The notes under the pieces: generated by a model | The model's input: the letters and a program-made list of their open reading frames with translations, nothing else | Databases searched by the model: none | What the model was told of the DNA's origin: nothing | DNA from: Coccinella septempunctata | Lineage: Eukaryota > Arthropoda > Insecta > Coleoptera > Coccinellidae | Reading direction: 5' to 3' | DNA: 64,000 nucleotides | NCBI RefSeq assembly: GCF_907165205.1 | Contig: NC_058197.1 | Location: forward strand, 20,111,766-20,175,765 | Position numbers and translations under genes: made by a program | Shown: positions 12,423 to 24,900 of the stretch, one piece after another | Layout of the letters: every line of letters begins with the position of its first letter | Numbering within the stretch: position 1 is the first letter of the stretch

Positions 12423-13540
12423 GACTTTCTAACAATCAATTTTGATTGTTGCTGTTAATTAGATTCAAAAATTATCAATAAAACTCAGCAAAACACAATC
12501 AGAAAGGATCAAATGTCAAAAAGATGATATTCTGTGATGAAAAATGCAAGCGAAGTAAAATCTGTGGTTGTAGTTCAAAACAATAATAGACAAACAATCT
12601 CAATCAGCTGTGGCACCCATGTGATTATGTCATTTCCATTTAAAAAGATGGAAATGCTATCCACCTTCTTGCTTCGAGTTTCCTTATAGCCAGTAGAAAA
12701 TTGTTCCAGTATGGGAAATTCTGAAGCTGAAAATTTTTGTTGCACCTGACTTATATCAAGGTGAGTACTGGCGAATCTGCTTGAGCCTGGGTTAAAAGCA
12801 TAACTCTAAAAACGATTCCATCCAGCTCAGATTTATTCTTGCAATTGTTTTCTTTCAGATGATCTACAAACTTGCCAATGTTCCTAAACTCAAGGATGGT
12901 TTGCCTTTTTTACAGAGAACGTCTTCAGAACATGATGCAAATTTTACGTAGAAGATGTATTTACTCTCCTGAGTCTGCTAGAGTCATAACGGACCAAGAT
13001 ATACAAAGGACAAAGAGTTCTAATCTTAAGCCCCTTGTAAGAGGAATTTGTCATAACCTTGAGCAAGTTGTGCAAATTTCAGAGGCATGAAGACAGTATC
13101 TGCATTCATCTTGAGGGTTAATCTATAACCTCGATTGATTGTACACAGTATGCACCCTGTGTAATTCAGTACCTGATTTTTTTTGACGAGATATTTTTGG
13201 AACGTTCGCCTTAGATGTGATGCCTCAGTTTAAGTCATCTTTTTGCCCTTGTGATTTCCTATCGTCAATAAAATATTTTTGATGAAAAGATTCCATATTT
13301 TATAGTCATAGAATATTTCCAGAACCAAAGATTTTTGCCAAGAACTAGACAAATGAGTGTCTATGAGCGTCATAGACTAATGGGATAATTATTCTGTGGC
13401 TTGTCTATGAATATCATAGAGTAATAGGATTATTGTTCTGTGGCTTGTAGATGGTGTGAATTCTGTGGTCGAATTAGTGACCGAAAGTTAGGTTAGGATT
13501 TGACATTTTTGACCAAACAATAAACAAACATCGTTAAATA
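12423..13540. promoter_or_regulatory. Shared upstream region of two head-to-head zinc-finger genes
   Basis: 1118 bases between the two start codons. Both ends carry CTGTG/CTATG words: at 12527-12605 near gene A, and a dense run (TCATAGA, TCTATGA, TTCTGTGGCTTG) at 13300-13475 near gene B. The middle (about 12690-13090) has weakly protein-like but stop-broken frames, for example KLANVPKLKDGLPFLQRTSS near 12860. This may be an old pseudogene of unknown parentage. No intact gene seen. Confidence 0.45.
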
Positions 13541-15141
13541 ATGGACAGTAATTACTGTAATAGGACTAGTATAAACAAAGAAATGAATGATTCAGTCGAT
13601 CAGTATGTTACTCATTTCAAAGCTCAATTGATGATTATCAATAGAATTATTTTAGTGCACAGTACTTGAAAAATGAGCCTACCTACGTGGAGAAGACAGA
13701 ATATGAAGACATCAACCAACAACTCAACGACGAGGAAGAATTTCAGAGTAACACCGAATATCAGGTTAAAGAAGAAGACTGTGACTCAAGTTCATCATCC
13801 GAAGAATTAGATACAAATTCACCAGCTACTATAACGGAAGGAATCCATAATAAATTCGAACCAATTGAAAATCAATCTGCCGAATCTGTTCATTTGGAAC
13901 AATTTCAATGTAAATTTTGCAATAACACTTTCAAACGAAAACACAATCTCAATCGGCACATAAATACTGTACATATGAAATTGAAAAAGTTCAAATGCAA
14001 CTTGTGCAATTATGCGGTAAATAATAAAGCTCGCCTTAAATATCATATAGATTCCATTCATCTGGATCAGAAAAGGCACAAATGCGACTTATGCGAGTAT
14101 TCAACAAATCATAAAAGTAGTTTCAAGAAACATACAGACTCTCATCTGCATCCTGAAAAGAATAAATGTCCGTTTTGTGAACATGTTGCCAAGAATTTAA
14201 AGGGCCTGCTCAATCATATGGATTCTGATCATGTGAACATGGACAAATGTCCGGACTGCGATTACACCGCAAAATTGAAGAGCGATCTGAAGAAACACAT
14301 AGATTTGATCCACTTGAATTTGAAGCAATTCAAGTGTGATTTTTGCAACCACACTTCAAGGTTCAAGTACAAGCTTCAATTACACATCAATTCGGTTCAC
14401 CTGAACAAGAGAAAGCACAAGTGCGAATTATGCGATTATGCCACAAACGCCAGAGCCGATTTTCAATCTCACATAGACGATGTTCATCTGAACGTGAAGA
14501 GGTACAAATGTAACTTGTGCGAATTCGCCACCCACAGGAAACCAGGTCTCAAGGTGCATATAGATACCGTTCACTTGAACCAAAAGAACCACATATGTCA
14601 ATGGTGCGATTATGCAGCGACTGTGAAGAAGAATCTCGAGAGACATGTCGAATCCGTTCATCTGAACTTGAAAAAGAACAAATGTCATTTATGCGACTAC
14701 ACCTCGGCCAGTAAGAGTCATCTGGGCCATCACATAAATTCCGTACATTTAAAATTGAAACCTCAACTCCACGAATGTCACCTCTGCGACTACGCAGTTT
14801 ATAAACTGAGCGTCCTGAAGAAACACATCAAAACTGTTCATTTGAAACAGCACGAGTGTAACTTTTGCGACTTTGTCACCGACGATAAAGACCTACTGAA
14901 CGATCACAAGGATTCAGTTCATTCGGACAAGAAGCATTCTTGTCACTTGTGCGATTACACCACCTTCAACAGATTGCTCCTCAAGCAGCACGTTGACGGT
15001 CCCCATTTGGGTCTGAAGCGACACAAGTGCGACCTGTGCGATTTTGCCACGAGTAGTACCACAACTTTGAAACGTCATACGAAATCTGTCCACCTGCAAG
15101 ACATGCCAAATCCATCTGGTTCGTCCAAAGCTGGAGTGTAG
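13541..15141 (+). CDS. C2H2 zinc-finger protein, fourteen fingers (paralogue B)
   Basis: Two exons: 13541-13602 (MDSNYCNRTSINKEMNDSVD plus two bases) and 13656-15141, separated by a 53-base intron. They join as SVDHAQYLKNEPTYVEKTEY and encode 515 residues. The acidic N-terminus has LKNE and VKEE sites resembling SUMO consensus motifs. Fourteen tandem C2H2 fingers follow, from FQCKFCNNTFKRKHNLNRH to HKCDLCDFATSSTTTLKRH. Finger 3 has an altered last spacing (HTDSHLH) and several fingers have shortened linkers (for example at KLKPQLHECH). Same architecture as paralogues A and C. Start chosen because it yields the matching exon-1 length and phase 2. Function unknown beyond likely DNA binding. Confidence 0.9.
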
Positions 15142-15363
15142 CTTTTGAGATTAGGTTATGGTCAAGAGACCTACCCTCCAGCAACACTTGGATTCCTTTC
15201 ATATAAAGATGAAGGAACGCAAAAGTGTAAATTGTTTTGAGTACAGAACTACCTAAGAGGATCTGCTCCTGCGGATGCTGATGAAGACGGATGTTGAGAA
15301 GGCTGCTATTTACAGATACAATATATGAATACATTGTGAAGAATTATTAAATGTCGTATATTC

Positions 15364-15369
15364 AATAAA
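15364..15369 (+). terminator. Polyadenylation signal of zinc-finger gene B
   Basis: AATAAA about 220 bases after the stop codon, in the sense orientation. It is the first good hexamer after the gene. Confidence 0.5.
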
Positions 15370-15911
15370 TGTAAGTGATGTTTAAAAAGTTAATTTTTGT
15401 TGTTCATCAATCTTAACCGTTTTGTGATACTCCTGAGGGACAAATTGTAGATTATCAGGGTCATATACGGATTTCTTGTTGGCTTATACGATCCTAATCG
15501 AATTCAAATGAAAAAAGGTGCGATCTAAGTTCTAGTTTGTTGATCTCTATAAAACATACCGCAGTATTCGAGATGTGCTTCGAAAAATCAGAAATTCAGT
15601 AGAAAAAGACGCGATATTTCTAGATAAAATTGATATCTGTTTAGATCAAACACCCACAGAAAATATTCCATTATTCTCGCAGAAAAAATGTGTTCACCAA
15701 TTTTCAAATTGAAATATTATCTACTATCGCAATCTAATCATCGAGATGACTATAAAACTACTAGCACTTAGAAAGGTCGTAGACCTCTTAATTGACCATG
15801 ATGCAACGTGAAAAACTTACGTACTGGCCGAGTGCGATGTTATAATGATCACCTAGCTAGAGCGACTTCAGATGCGGCCGGTATAAGCAGTCCGCCAATA
15901 ATTTTCGAAAA
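15370..15911. other. Intergenic spacer upstream of arylsulfatase gene
   Basis: AT-rich; no open frame or repeat that I can support. It should hold the arylsulfatase promoter and 5' UTR. The CATAG/CACAG words found upstream of several other genes are not obvious here. Confidence 0.4.
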
Positions 15912-18617
15912 ATGAAGATTGCGTTGTTGCTCGGCTTGTTCTTAGTGTCTTGTGCACAGGGTGAAAACGTGAAAAATAGACCTCCCAACATAGTGATGAT
16001 ACTTGCCGACGATATGGTAAGCAAACTTTTTATGGGTTTCTCTCCCAGTATTTGAAACACAAGGAATAATAAGAAACATTGCAAGAAATAACTCTGCCTT
16101 CATTAGTATACCTTGTGTCTCAGATATTATGAGAAAACCCCTATAAATTTTCAAGAAAAAATCAATTTTCAGAACGTTGGGTTTGTTAATGGGTGGAATA
16201 CCCCCTATAGTTCCAGATTCTGATCTACACGATCCATTTTTCTGGAAATATTGGGGACTTTTTTTGGCAGAAGTTAATCGTTAACAAAATTCTAATCGTT
16301 GCAGGGTTCAAATGACGTCAGCTACAGGGGTTCCGACCAGTTCACCACGTCCAACATCGACGCCTTGGGTTACAATGGCGTAATTCTGGACAGACATTAC
16401 ACCCAGGCCATATGTACGCCCTCAAGGGCGGCCCTGCTAACTGGGAAAAACCCTAGCAGATTAGGCGAGTGAAGAAAATGCAAATACGACCTATATTACC
16501 CATTATTATTCTCGAATACACGATAACTGTATCGGCGAGTCATAACCGTTATCTCGAATTTAAAACGATGAGCATTTACATAAATACGCCGTGAATTTTC
16601 TACGAACACGAGCTTCTAACGAGCGTTCAAAAAAAAATCGAAGTCAAGTAGGCTATGGAATTAGGAAGATGAATACTTTGTGCCTAACCGCGACGCTTAG
16701 CGTGTTCTATCACTTTTTTAATGTCAATGAAGACCAGATTCTTGCAAAATCTTGATAGCCTGGCCATACGCCTGCTTGAGAACGATTTTTTTAAAGCGCT
16801 CCATTTAATACTGAATGTCATAATTATCTTCAACAATTTGTTTCCTACCCAGGCCTACAAGGGTCTCCCATAAGCGCGGGAGAAGATCGCCATCTACCGC
16901 GCAACGTCGAAACTCTCCCGTCCCTGCTGAAAAATCTGGGTTACGATACCCACCTGGTGGGCAAGTGGCACCTGGGCGCGGCCAGAAGAGAGGACACGCC
17001 CACCAGGCGGGGCTTCGACTCGCACTACGGATACTGGAACGGATACGTCGGTTATTACACCTACGAGGTCAACGCGAGCAAAGCGGACATCCCTCAGGTA
17101 CGTACAGTCTAATAATTGGATCAGAACTTGTCGAGGAGTTTGTTATTGACCGTTTTACAGACACTCCGAGGTTTCGACCTGAGGCAGGGATTCACGGACG
17201 CCTGGGAAGACCGGGGAACCTACGCCACCGACCTGTTCACGCGAAAAACGCTGGAGGTGATCGAAAAACAGGACAAGAACGTGCCCATGTTCCTGATGGT
17301 CGCCCATCTGGGCGTACACACCGGCGACGACGAAGCCGTCGAGGTGAAAGACGAGAAATCGATGAACGAAACTTTCGGCTACATAGAAGATATGGAAAGG
17401 AGGAGATACGTTGGTAAGATCCGATTTTTTCACGGTTAAAAGCTCCTAACTTCAGAGAACAATATTCACAGACGCCCTAAAGCATCTGGATGATTCAGTA
17501 GGGAGTATAGTTGAGAAGCTTCAAGAACAAGACATGCTCAACAACACCATCGTGGTTTTCATGTCGGACAATGGGGCTCCAGTAAACGGAATGTTCCACA
17601 ACGGTGGTTCGAATTATCCTCTCAGAGGAGTGAGTACTTTTGAAATTAGCAATCATCGTAGGGCAGTGAGAGTTTTTTCCAGCAAAAGAGTTCCCTTCAC
17701 GAAGGTGGCGTTCGGAATGCAGCTGTAGTGTACAGTCCGTTGCTCGAGACCAAGAACTATGTCTACACACACCCTGTACATATAACCGATTGGCTTCCTA
17801 CCCTCTACGGCATTGCAGGTAATTCTTATATAGAAAGGGTTCTGATGAACTTACATGATGAGATAAATTCGAAAACGACTCACCAGATTATCAGTTTGGA
17901 TAAGTTAAATTACCAATTTATCATTTCAGGAGGCGACGTGACTGCTCTGAAGAACCTGGACGGTGTCGATCAATGGCAAAATCTCTCTGGCAACAGGCCA
18001 AACCGCAGAAAAACCTTCCTGGTTAACATCGACGAAGCAGTACCTTATTGGGCCGTGATAGGTTTCGAGGGCAGGTACAAACTTATGAACGGTAAGTGCT
18101 GAAAATTAAAAGTGCCCATCAATAATCTGAAACTTTTCAAGGAACGCGAGGTGACCTGGACATTTACGGCAGGGAACCTGAAGTACCCAGCACACTGGTT
18201 TACGACGTATCCTCAGTGTTGGACAGTGCGGCAAACAAAGGTATCCAAAAATCTACTCCCGGTAGAACCGGTCTCACTCCAACAACGATAGAAACACTGA
18301 GGAAAACCGCGTCATCACTAAGGAGGAACAAAAAATGTCAAGACGTAGACAGGAGGACCAAAAACGAGATGTGTTCAAGTTTGTGCCTGTTTGATCTTTT
18401 CGAAGACCCATGCGAAACCGAGAGTTTAATCAACGACCCTACCAAGAAATCCATTGTTGAAACTTTGATGGTCGATCTGGAGAAATTTCGGAAGGAGATG
18501 ATACCTCAGACTAATTGCATTGTAGATGTCGCGTCGGATCCGGCCAAGTACAACGGAACATGGTGTACCTGGAAAGACGATGAATTGTGCGTGAAAACAC
18601 CATTGAAAATGAGCTAA
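15912..18617 (+). CDS. Arylsulfatase B-like sulfatase, secreted or lysosomal
   Basis: Hydrolyses sulfate esters of glycosaminoglycan-type sugars; the family works in the lysosome or outside the cell. Eight exons (15912-16016, 16305-16464, 16853-17097, 17161-17413, 17472-17629, 17683-17818, 17930-18091, 18142-18617) give 564 residues. Residues 1-17 are a signal peptide (MKIALLLGLFLVSCAQG). Metal ligands are visible in NIVMILADDM and MSDNGAP. The formylglycine site is Cys72 in CTPSRAALLTGK, and the catalytic Lys/His region is VGKWHLG. SLHEGGVRNAA and HPVHITDWLPTLYGIAGG fit arylsulfatase B. The C-terminal domain is Cys-containing (CLFDLFEDPCE). Intron 2 appears to use a GC donor at 16465, because only that joins LG to LQGSPISAGED. 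Insects have several such paralogues, so one-to-one orthology to human ARSB is not claimed. Confidence 0.92.
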
Positions 18618-18743
18618 TTAAAACATTTGTTACAAAACCGATGAATTTTTGAATAATCTTATAAGGTTATGTCCAGGAATTGGGAAGTCAGGAAATGCCT
18701 AGAATGAAAAATGATTTCACCTTTCTAAAAATCCACCCACAAT

Positions 18744-18749
18744 TTTATT
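18744..18749 (-). terminator. Polyadenylation signal of LMW-PTP gene
   Basis: TTTATT on the plus strand (AATAAA on the minus strand), 32 bases beyond the phosphatase stop. The phosphatase and arylsulfatase genes converge here, with only 163 bases between their stop codons. Confidence 0.55.
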
Positions 18750-18780
18750 TACACCAATACCTCATATACATTTTAAGTAT

Positions 18781-19435
18781 TCAAGAGTGTTGCTCAAGGA
18801 ATGCCGTGCATGATCTGAGACATTGCTGGTAACATTTCTTAAAACCCTCAGCACCCCTATCCTGTAATTGAGGAACGTTGGTGAATAGAATTTATCAATT
18901 ATTATTTATAATTCATCCACGACTTTCTAACTTACATAATAAGGGTCTCTGATGATCCGTTCTCCTTGCGGATCATAATCGCCCAACAATCCAATTTTGG
19001 CTTTACAATTCGCAGGTGCCATACCCTCCAAGTCGGAAATATTCTCTTCGTCCATACCGAATATGAAATCGAACGACTCAAAGTCTTGCTTTTTCACCTA
19101 GAAGTCGTCATTGTATTCCTTATTGATTCAACGATAAGAAAAAACAACCTGTCTGGCTTTGTTGGAATATGCGATACCGTTACTTTTCATCGTTGTAAGA
19201 GCCCTGTGATCGGGCGATTTGCCAATATGATAACCCGCGACTGCGGCACTATCGACCATCCATTTCGATTCGAGACCCTTTTGCCTCACGAGATGCTGAA
19301 AGACTCCTTCTGCTATCGGAGATCTACAAATATTGCCTGAAAAATTAATGACGCGGAACATTAATTACGGTTTAACAGCCCGCGTTAATTCAGCAGACCT
19401 AAGCAAACCATCAACACTTTTTTCTGTTCAGACAT
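18781..19435 (-). CDS. Low-molecular-weight protein tyrosine phosphatase
   Basis: Small cytosolic phosphatase (ACP1 family) that dephosphorylates phosphotyrosine. Four exons in transcript order (19399-19435, 19149-19336, 18936-19097, 18781-18861) encode 155 residues, the usual family length. The P-loop C-x5-R is built across the first intron: MSEQKKVLMVCLG joins NICRSPIAEG, giving Cys11 and Arg17. The general-acid aspartate lies in IIRDPYY near the C-terminus, and FIFGMDEENISDL and NCKAKIGLLGDYDPQ match the family. The last exon reads DRGAEGFKKCYQQCLRSCTA. The start is the only ATG giving the conserved N-terminal strand. Nothing unusual apart from the tail-to-tail packing with the sulfatase. 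Confidence 0.93.
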
Positions 19436-21901
19436 AATTGAAATTCGAGTTTGAATTTGAAATAATTTAAATTATTTGATTATTCAAATTTGAGGTTATC
19501 ATTTAGTCATAGACGAAAGTGTATGACATAGAGAAAGAAGGTCTATGATCATAGAAGAGCACAGATTACAGAGTAATCTGTGATAGCAGAGTAACCCCTT
19601 ACTCTCTGATCATAGAAGCAGATAACAGTCATAGACTATTACTCATAGAATTCGTGTAATATAGATTACAGTGATCTGTCAGTGTAAATTTAATTCTATG
19701 GTCTATATTAACCTTAGTTTTGAAAATTAATAGTAGGTGGCGTACCGTAAAGTGTATTAAAGAAATCTACCTATTTGAGCATTCAAAATGAAAAAAATGT
19801 ATAAAATATAGAATTTTTCAACGAAGATAAACCCCTAAATTACCGCTGTTATTTAAGGTTGAATCAGTGCATCGCGATTTCTTTTAGCGGAAAGAACATA
19901 TCTCCTTCCTGACGAACAAAAAGTTTTCAAAGTTAATTCCGGTGAATTAAATACCTCGAAAACGTTTGGAACGATTCTGAACAAGACCGATTAGTTTTTT
20001 CAAGCTCCAGTGGATATCGAACAATATTTTTCCTTCCCCAAAAATAATTTTTCTCAGGATGGAAGAATATTTTTCGATCCCGACAAAGAAATATTTTTAA
20101 GTCCAGTAGAATTGATTTGAATATTCATGGATATGAACACATATCCATAAATGTTTCCTAGATGTGAAAAGGGCGGATAAGTTACGGAATAGTTAATCAA
20201 TTTGTTAATTTATTTCATAATTACATCTGAAATTACAGTCTGAATTACAAATATCATAATGGGACGCCCCTACCTGTAAAAATATTTTACAAAATGCTCG
20301 AAACGAACTAAATACACAAAATATACAAAAGACAGTTAACGGAACATTCCTCAATTCCTCGTTCCTTTCGATACAATATTATTCAACTAATTTGGCTACA
20401 TTTTCAGTACATAATATTCAACAGCCATTAGTATGGAATGGATTATTTAAGAAATTATATAATACAATTCGAAATACTTCAACAGTTAGAAACAATAACT
20501 TATAAATAATTAAAATGGACAGTACAATGGACATTTTGTATGGATGCTCTTAGAGAGTTTCAAATGCGACTAAATATACCCTTTTTTTTCCTTCTCGCGA
20601 AAAGTAACAATTTTAAAACGATTAAAAACCACCGGATTAATAACCAATGCTGAAATGATCTAAAAACACTTCTTGGCACTTTCAACAATATAATTCTTTC
20701 ATTTTCTTCACAAAAAAAGGAATAAATTGTATACGAGGGACTTTCAATAATTTGTAACGTTGAAACTTCAGAACTCTCTAGAAAAACGTTCTTCGATTAC
20801 ATTTCATACTGAAGAAATGAAAGAAAAAGGATTATTAACGAGAAGAGAGTAGAGGAAGACAAAGATCTCGCTAACAAAATATTAGGGAGACATATCCCGG
20901 TAAATCGAAAGTTTTAAAACTAGCAATTTGAAAGTTTCATTCAAAAAATTCGACAGTCATCATCAAGAGATGCCTCAAAAGTGGAAACGATGAAGAAAAT
21001 GAAAAGAAAACAACAACAATCAATTCTCGATGACTTGCACCAAAAAACTATCATAACGTTGAAGATTCGTAAATGGCATTTCTTCGGAACCATCTTTTCA
21101 ACATCAAGTATTGTTAGCTTCAAGTGGAAAACTTTTACACTTAATTTTCATTCAATTTTAGCAACAATTGTAAAGAAATTGTTTGGATGAAAAAAGAGGC
21201 ATAAAGAAGCGTAAAACTAACGATATGCAAAAATTATATCAACTTTTCTAAAAATATTGCGTTGGAAGCACTTTCAAAATATTTAATTCTCTTCAGGCTA
21301 TCTTCAATCTATACTAAAGGCTTTAATAGAGAGTTAGTACGATTCAAAGTTCCTCAAAAATTGTATGTTATAATATTTTTATCTACTATAGTATTTTTAG
21401 GCGAATTCAAGATATTTTTCAAACCAAAATGTTTTTAATTGGTTGCAAACTTTTTTTATTGCCACTTTATTTGCGAATAAAATACAGTTAGGTCCCAAAC
21501 TTGGGCTCTAACGTGTGCATTGAAATTCTGTATACCTCTTTCTTCATTTGGGGGAATCGTTTAGATGTGTGTTGGGGGGACAGTCGACCTCGAACAGTGC
21601 GATTGCGTTAATAAAACCGACATTTGACAGATTGCACGTCTGCATGACCACAACGAAGATAACTCATAACATACATACGAATATGGCACGAATCTCCAAC
21701 GCAAACCATAACACGCCTCCGACAAACATTCAACACTAAAAAAAAAAAACGCGTTCGAACCGCCTTACTCGCTATAGACAGGGAAAGAGAGAGAGAGAGA
21801 GATTCGCTTAAAACTTAACACACACTAGGGGGTGGGGGTGGGGAGAGACAATTAGTCGAAAAATCACAGTAAAAAAATTGGCGGTAAAACAACGACCGCG
21901 A
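19436..21901. other. Intergenic: LMW-PTP promoter side and WDR62 3' UTR side
   Basis: At 19500-19700, just upstream of the phosphatase start, sits a dense patch of CTATGATCATAG, CACAGATTACAGAG and AATCTGTG words with short inverted symmetry. The remainder is AT-rich. A (GA)n run at about 21786-21802 and a G-rich stretch at 21828-21844 precede the WDR62 stop and are likely in its 3' UTR. No intact gene seen. Confidence 0.45.
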
Positions 21902-24900
21902 TCACATGTTCGAATTGTGGATCTTCTGTTGGACCATGTCCAGAAGAATGTCCGAGTACTGTTCCATCATCGTCACGATCGAGCTGTCACTGTTGGAACT
22001 TTTCGTCACCAGATCGTTCAGTTTTTTGACGGTGTCGGTCTGGTTCACGTCGATGTTGTCGTTGTTCTGTTTCAGCTTCCTGAATATGCAGTCGTGCAGC
22101 ACCTTGTGCGTGCGCACTATCGACAGTTCCAGCTTGCGCAGCACGTCCTCCCTGTCCGCGCCCTCGCCCGAAGACTCGTCGCCGACCTCCGAGTCGTTCA
22201 ACCTGTTGTACAACTCCACCACGTTGTTGGCCGCGACCGTCAGCTGGGATATCACCTCCTCGCTCTTGCTGTTGGACACTGAAACTTCTCACGGTCAGAA
22301 GAGAAATCGACGAAGTTATAGATGAATAAATCAATAAGGGAAATATTGAAAGTTCATTTTACCATGGAAACTGCGAAGGCGTGCCCGGCGGAGGCGTGGT
22401 CAGTGAAATGACATATGACAAATGGCATATGACACATATGTTACACGCCTCCGCCGCTAGTTTGATCAATGCTGTTTCTACCTGAGTTATGAGGTTAGTT
22501 TCGTCATGCAAATTATTACATCTAGTATGAAGCAACTACTGCAACATATACAAAAGGAAAAGTTCCTTCTGTTGGTTATCCAATCAGAAACTACTGAAAA
22601 AAAAAGCCATGCTTACTGTTATCAAGCAACAAAGCTACTAGTTTAATAAGCACACTAAAAACACTCGAAACACACTAATAACGATGATTCTTCTTGTTAT
22701 AAACCCTTTCGTGCAAGTTAAAGGTTGTAAAAACGAAAAATAATCAGCGAACATAACGGTGCAGCCGTAGACAAAACATTCTCGTCAAACTTACACTCCA
22801 CCAATGTCAAATCTGCATTTTCCGACGTCATATTCAGATCGTCGCCAGTAAAACTCGCTTCCAAAGTTGGCAACCTTTCGAAGTGAATTGTATGTCTATT
22901 GGCTACAAGAAAATCGATTAGAAGTAAAGAGAGACAGAGGAAAAGTCGATGGAAAATCAAAGATTACTAATTACATTTTATACTAGATTTAATGTCGCCC
23001 CCACCAATGAGAAAGAATCAAACCAACCCACTTGCCACCTTACTAACCATCACCACAATAAAAAATAGATGATAATTAGCTGTAGTTGAGTTTAAATTGA
23101 AAATAAGGCTCCTTCAATATTTTTGACAGAAGTGTCTACTTGACAACTGACAGATGACATAAAATTTCAACCCAGTGGTAAACATTGGACAAAGCTTACC
23201 CCGCATCTTATCTTTATTGTTGAGGAGTCGTCTGGGAACAACAGAAGGATGCCCGTTTTCAAAGGCCCCTTGCCTATTTCTCGGCGGTACTATTGGCTTT
23301 ATAACTGGCTCCAATTCCTCGTCGGACGTTGAAATGTTGTCCACGCCCACGGTGTTGAGATTGTCTGGAAGAAAATCACCCAATTGCTCGAGTTCCCCAG
23401 CAACTTACTAGGCTACTTACTGGTGGAATAAGACTGTTTTTTCCTGTTTTGCAAATTCTTGTTGTTGATCTTGTTGTGCGAACTTATCGTCGGCCTCATC
23501 AGCCTGGACACCTTCTTGTCGTGGGAGTCGTTGTCCGAATCCGACTGGTTCAGACCCCCGCCGCTCGACCTACTCCTCGTGATCGCGTTGTTTTTCACGT
23601 ACCTCGTGTTATTCCTGGACACGTGATTCTGTGGGGCCTTCTTTCCCGATACTACAAGGAAAATTAGAGGTTCATTCCCCGCCAGCATCGTTTTAAGGCG
23701 ATGAAAAAGGTTCAACCTTGAAGATAACAAGTCCTAACCTTCAAAACTGAACCTAGACATCGATTTTAAGGATGAAAGATGAAAATTAATGGGTGAAGGT
23801 ATCTAATCATGCTTGTAAATGTGTACACATGAAGCGATAAACCGAATAACATGTGATCAGTTTGCCTCGACGTCGCTCCTGGAAAACCACCTGGAATTTC
23901 GAATATTACCGACCCTCGAAACGACCCCTGAGGAATCCCCGCGTGGGCTTCTAGGAGCGACGTCGCGACAAGGCCAATTTCTTACTTACTAGGTTCGTTT
24001 TTTCGTTTGCTCGGCGAAGCTTTTTGCATACTTAGATCGCTGAGACTACACGATCTCCGCAAACTGCTGTCCGGACTGCTTTCATCTAAATAATTCGCTG
24101 TAAACATGCATCATGAACTCAAAAAACAGATCTACAATACCTTGGGGCGAACATTTCAATGTTCAATGAGAGATTTCGACAAATTTTTATCCATCACCTC
24201 GATATTAATCAGAAAAAGATGAAAATAGAGACGAAAGAGAGTCACCAAAAATCCACCGCATCCACCATCCCCGACTTAAAGTATTGTAGATTGCTTTCAT
24301 GCATCAAGACTACGTTAATAAGCGAAAAGAAGTGAACGAAAAGGGGGGCAAGGAATCAACAACATCCGGTGCAACACGCGAGGGTTGGTAAACATCGAAC
24401 ATGCCCATCGATCAACATTTTTTTTCTATCTAGTCACCTTCCGCTATCCGAACCTCTTCCTTCTTCTCCGACGTGGCTTTCCCGTTCTTTTCCACGTTGA
24501 CCACTTTGGGTTCGTGGTTCAGCCTCCTCTCCACGAAGGCTGGTAGGCTGAGGTTGCGCCTCCTGAACTTGATCGGCGTCGCCTGCAGGCTGGTCAGGTC
24601 GTTGTAGAAGCTCTGGGAGGTCTTGAAGCTCTCGTACATGCTGGACAACGCGTGCACCTTACCCCTGGACATGTTCTTCTTGAACACCTCCACCAGACTG
24701 TTGATCTTGTGCACCTTCCGCTGGATCTCGTTCAAGATCTTGATGTTCTCCAGCGCGAACTGGATTTTATCGTCGGGACTGTGACGTGGGAACGTGTTTT
24801 CCAAATTCGAAGCTGCCATATCCGTAGTTTTCGATATGGTCTCCATCCATATGTTCCTAGAGTCCACCTCTAGACTGTCGTACATCCTCTCGTCGTTTCC

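Noticed and set aside
13819..15099. Minus-strand frames across zinc-finger gene B
   Set aside because: Antisense shadows of the finger array; no splice or start support.
17760..17785. ACACCCTGTACA in the arylsulfatase as a transposon end
   Set aside because: It is inside a conserved coding exon (THPVHITDW); the similarity to mariner ends is chance.
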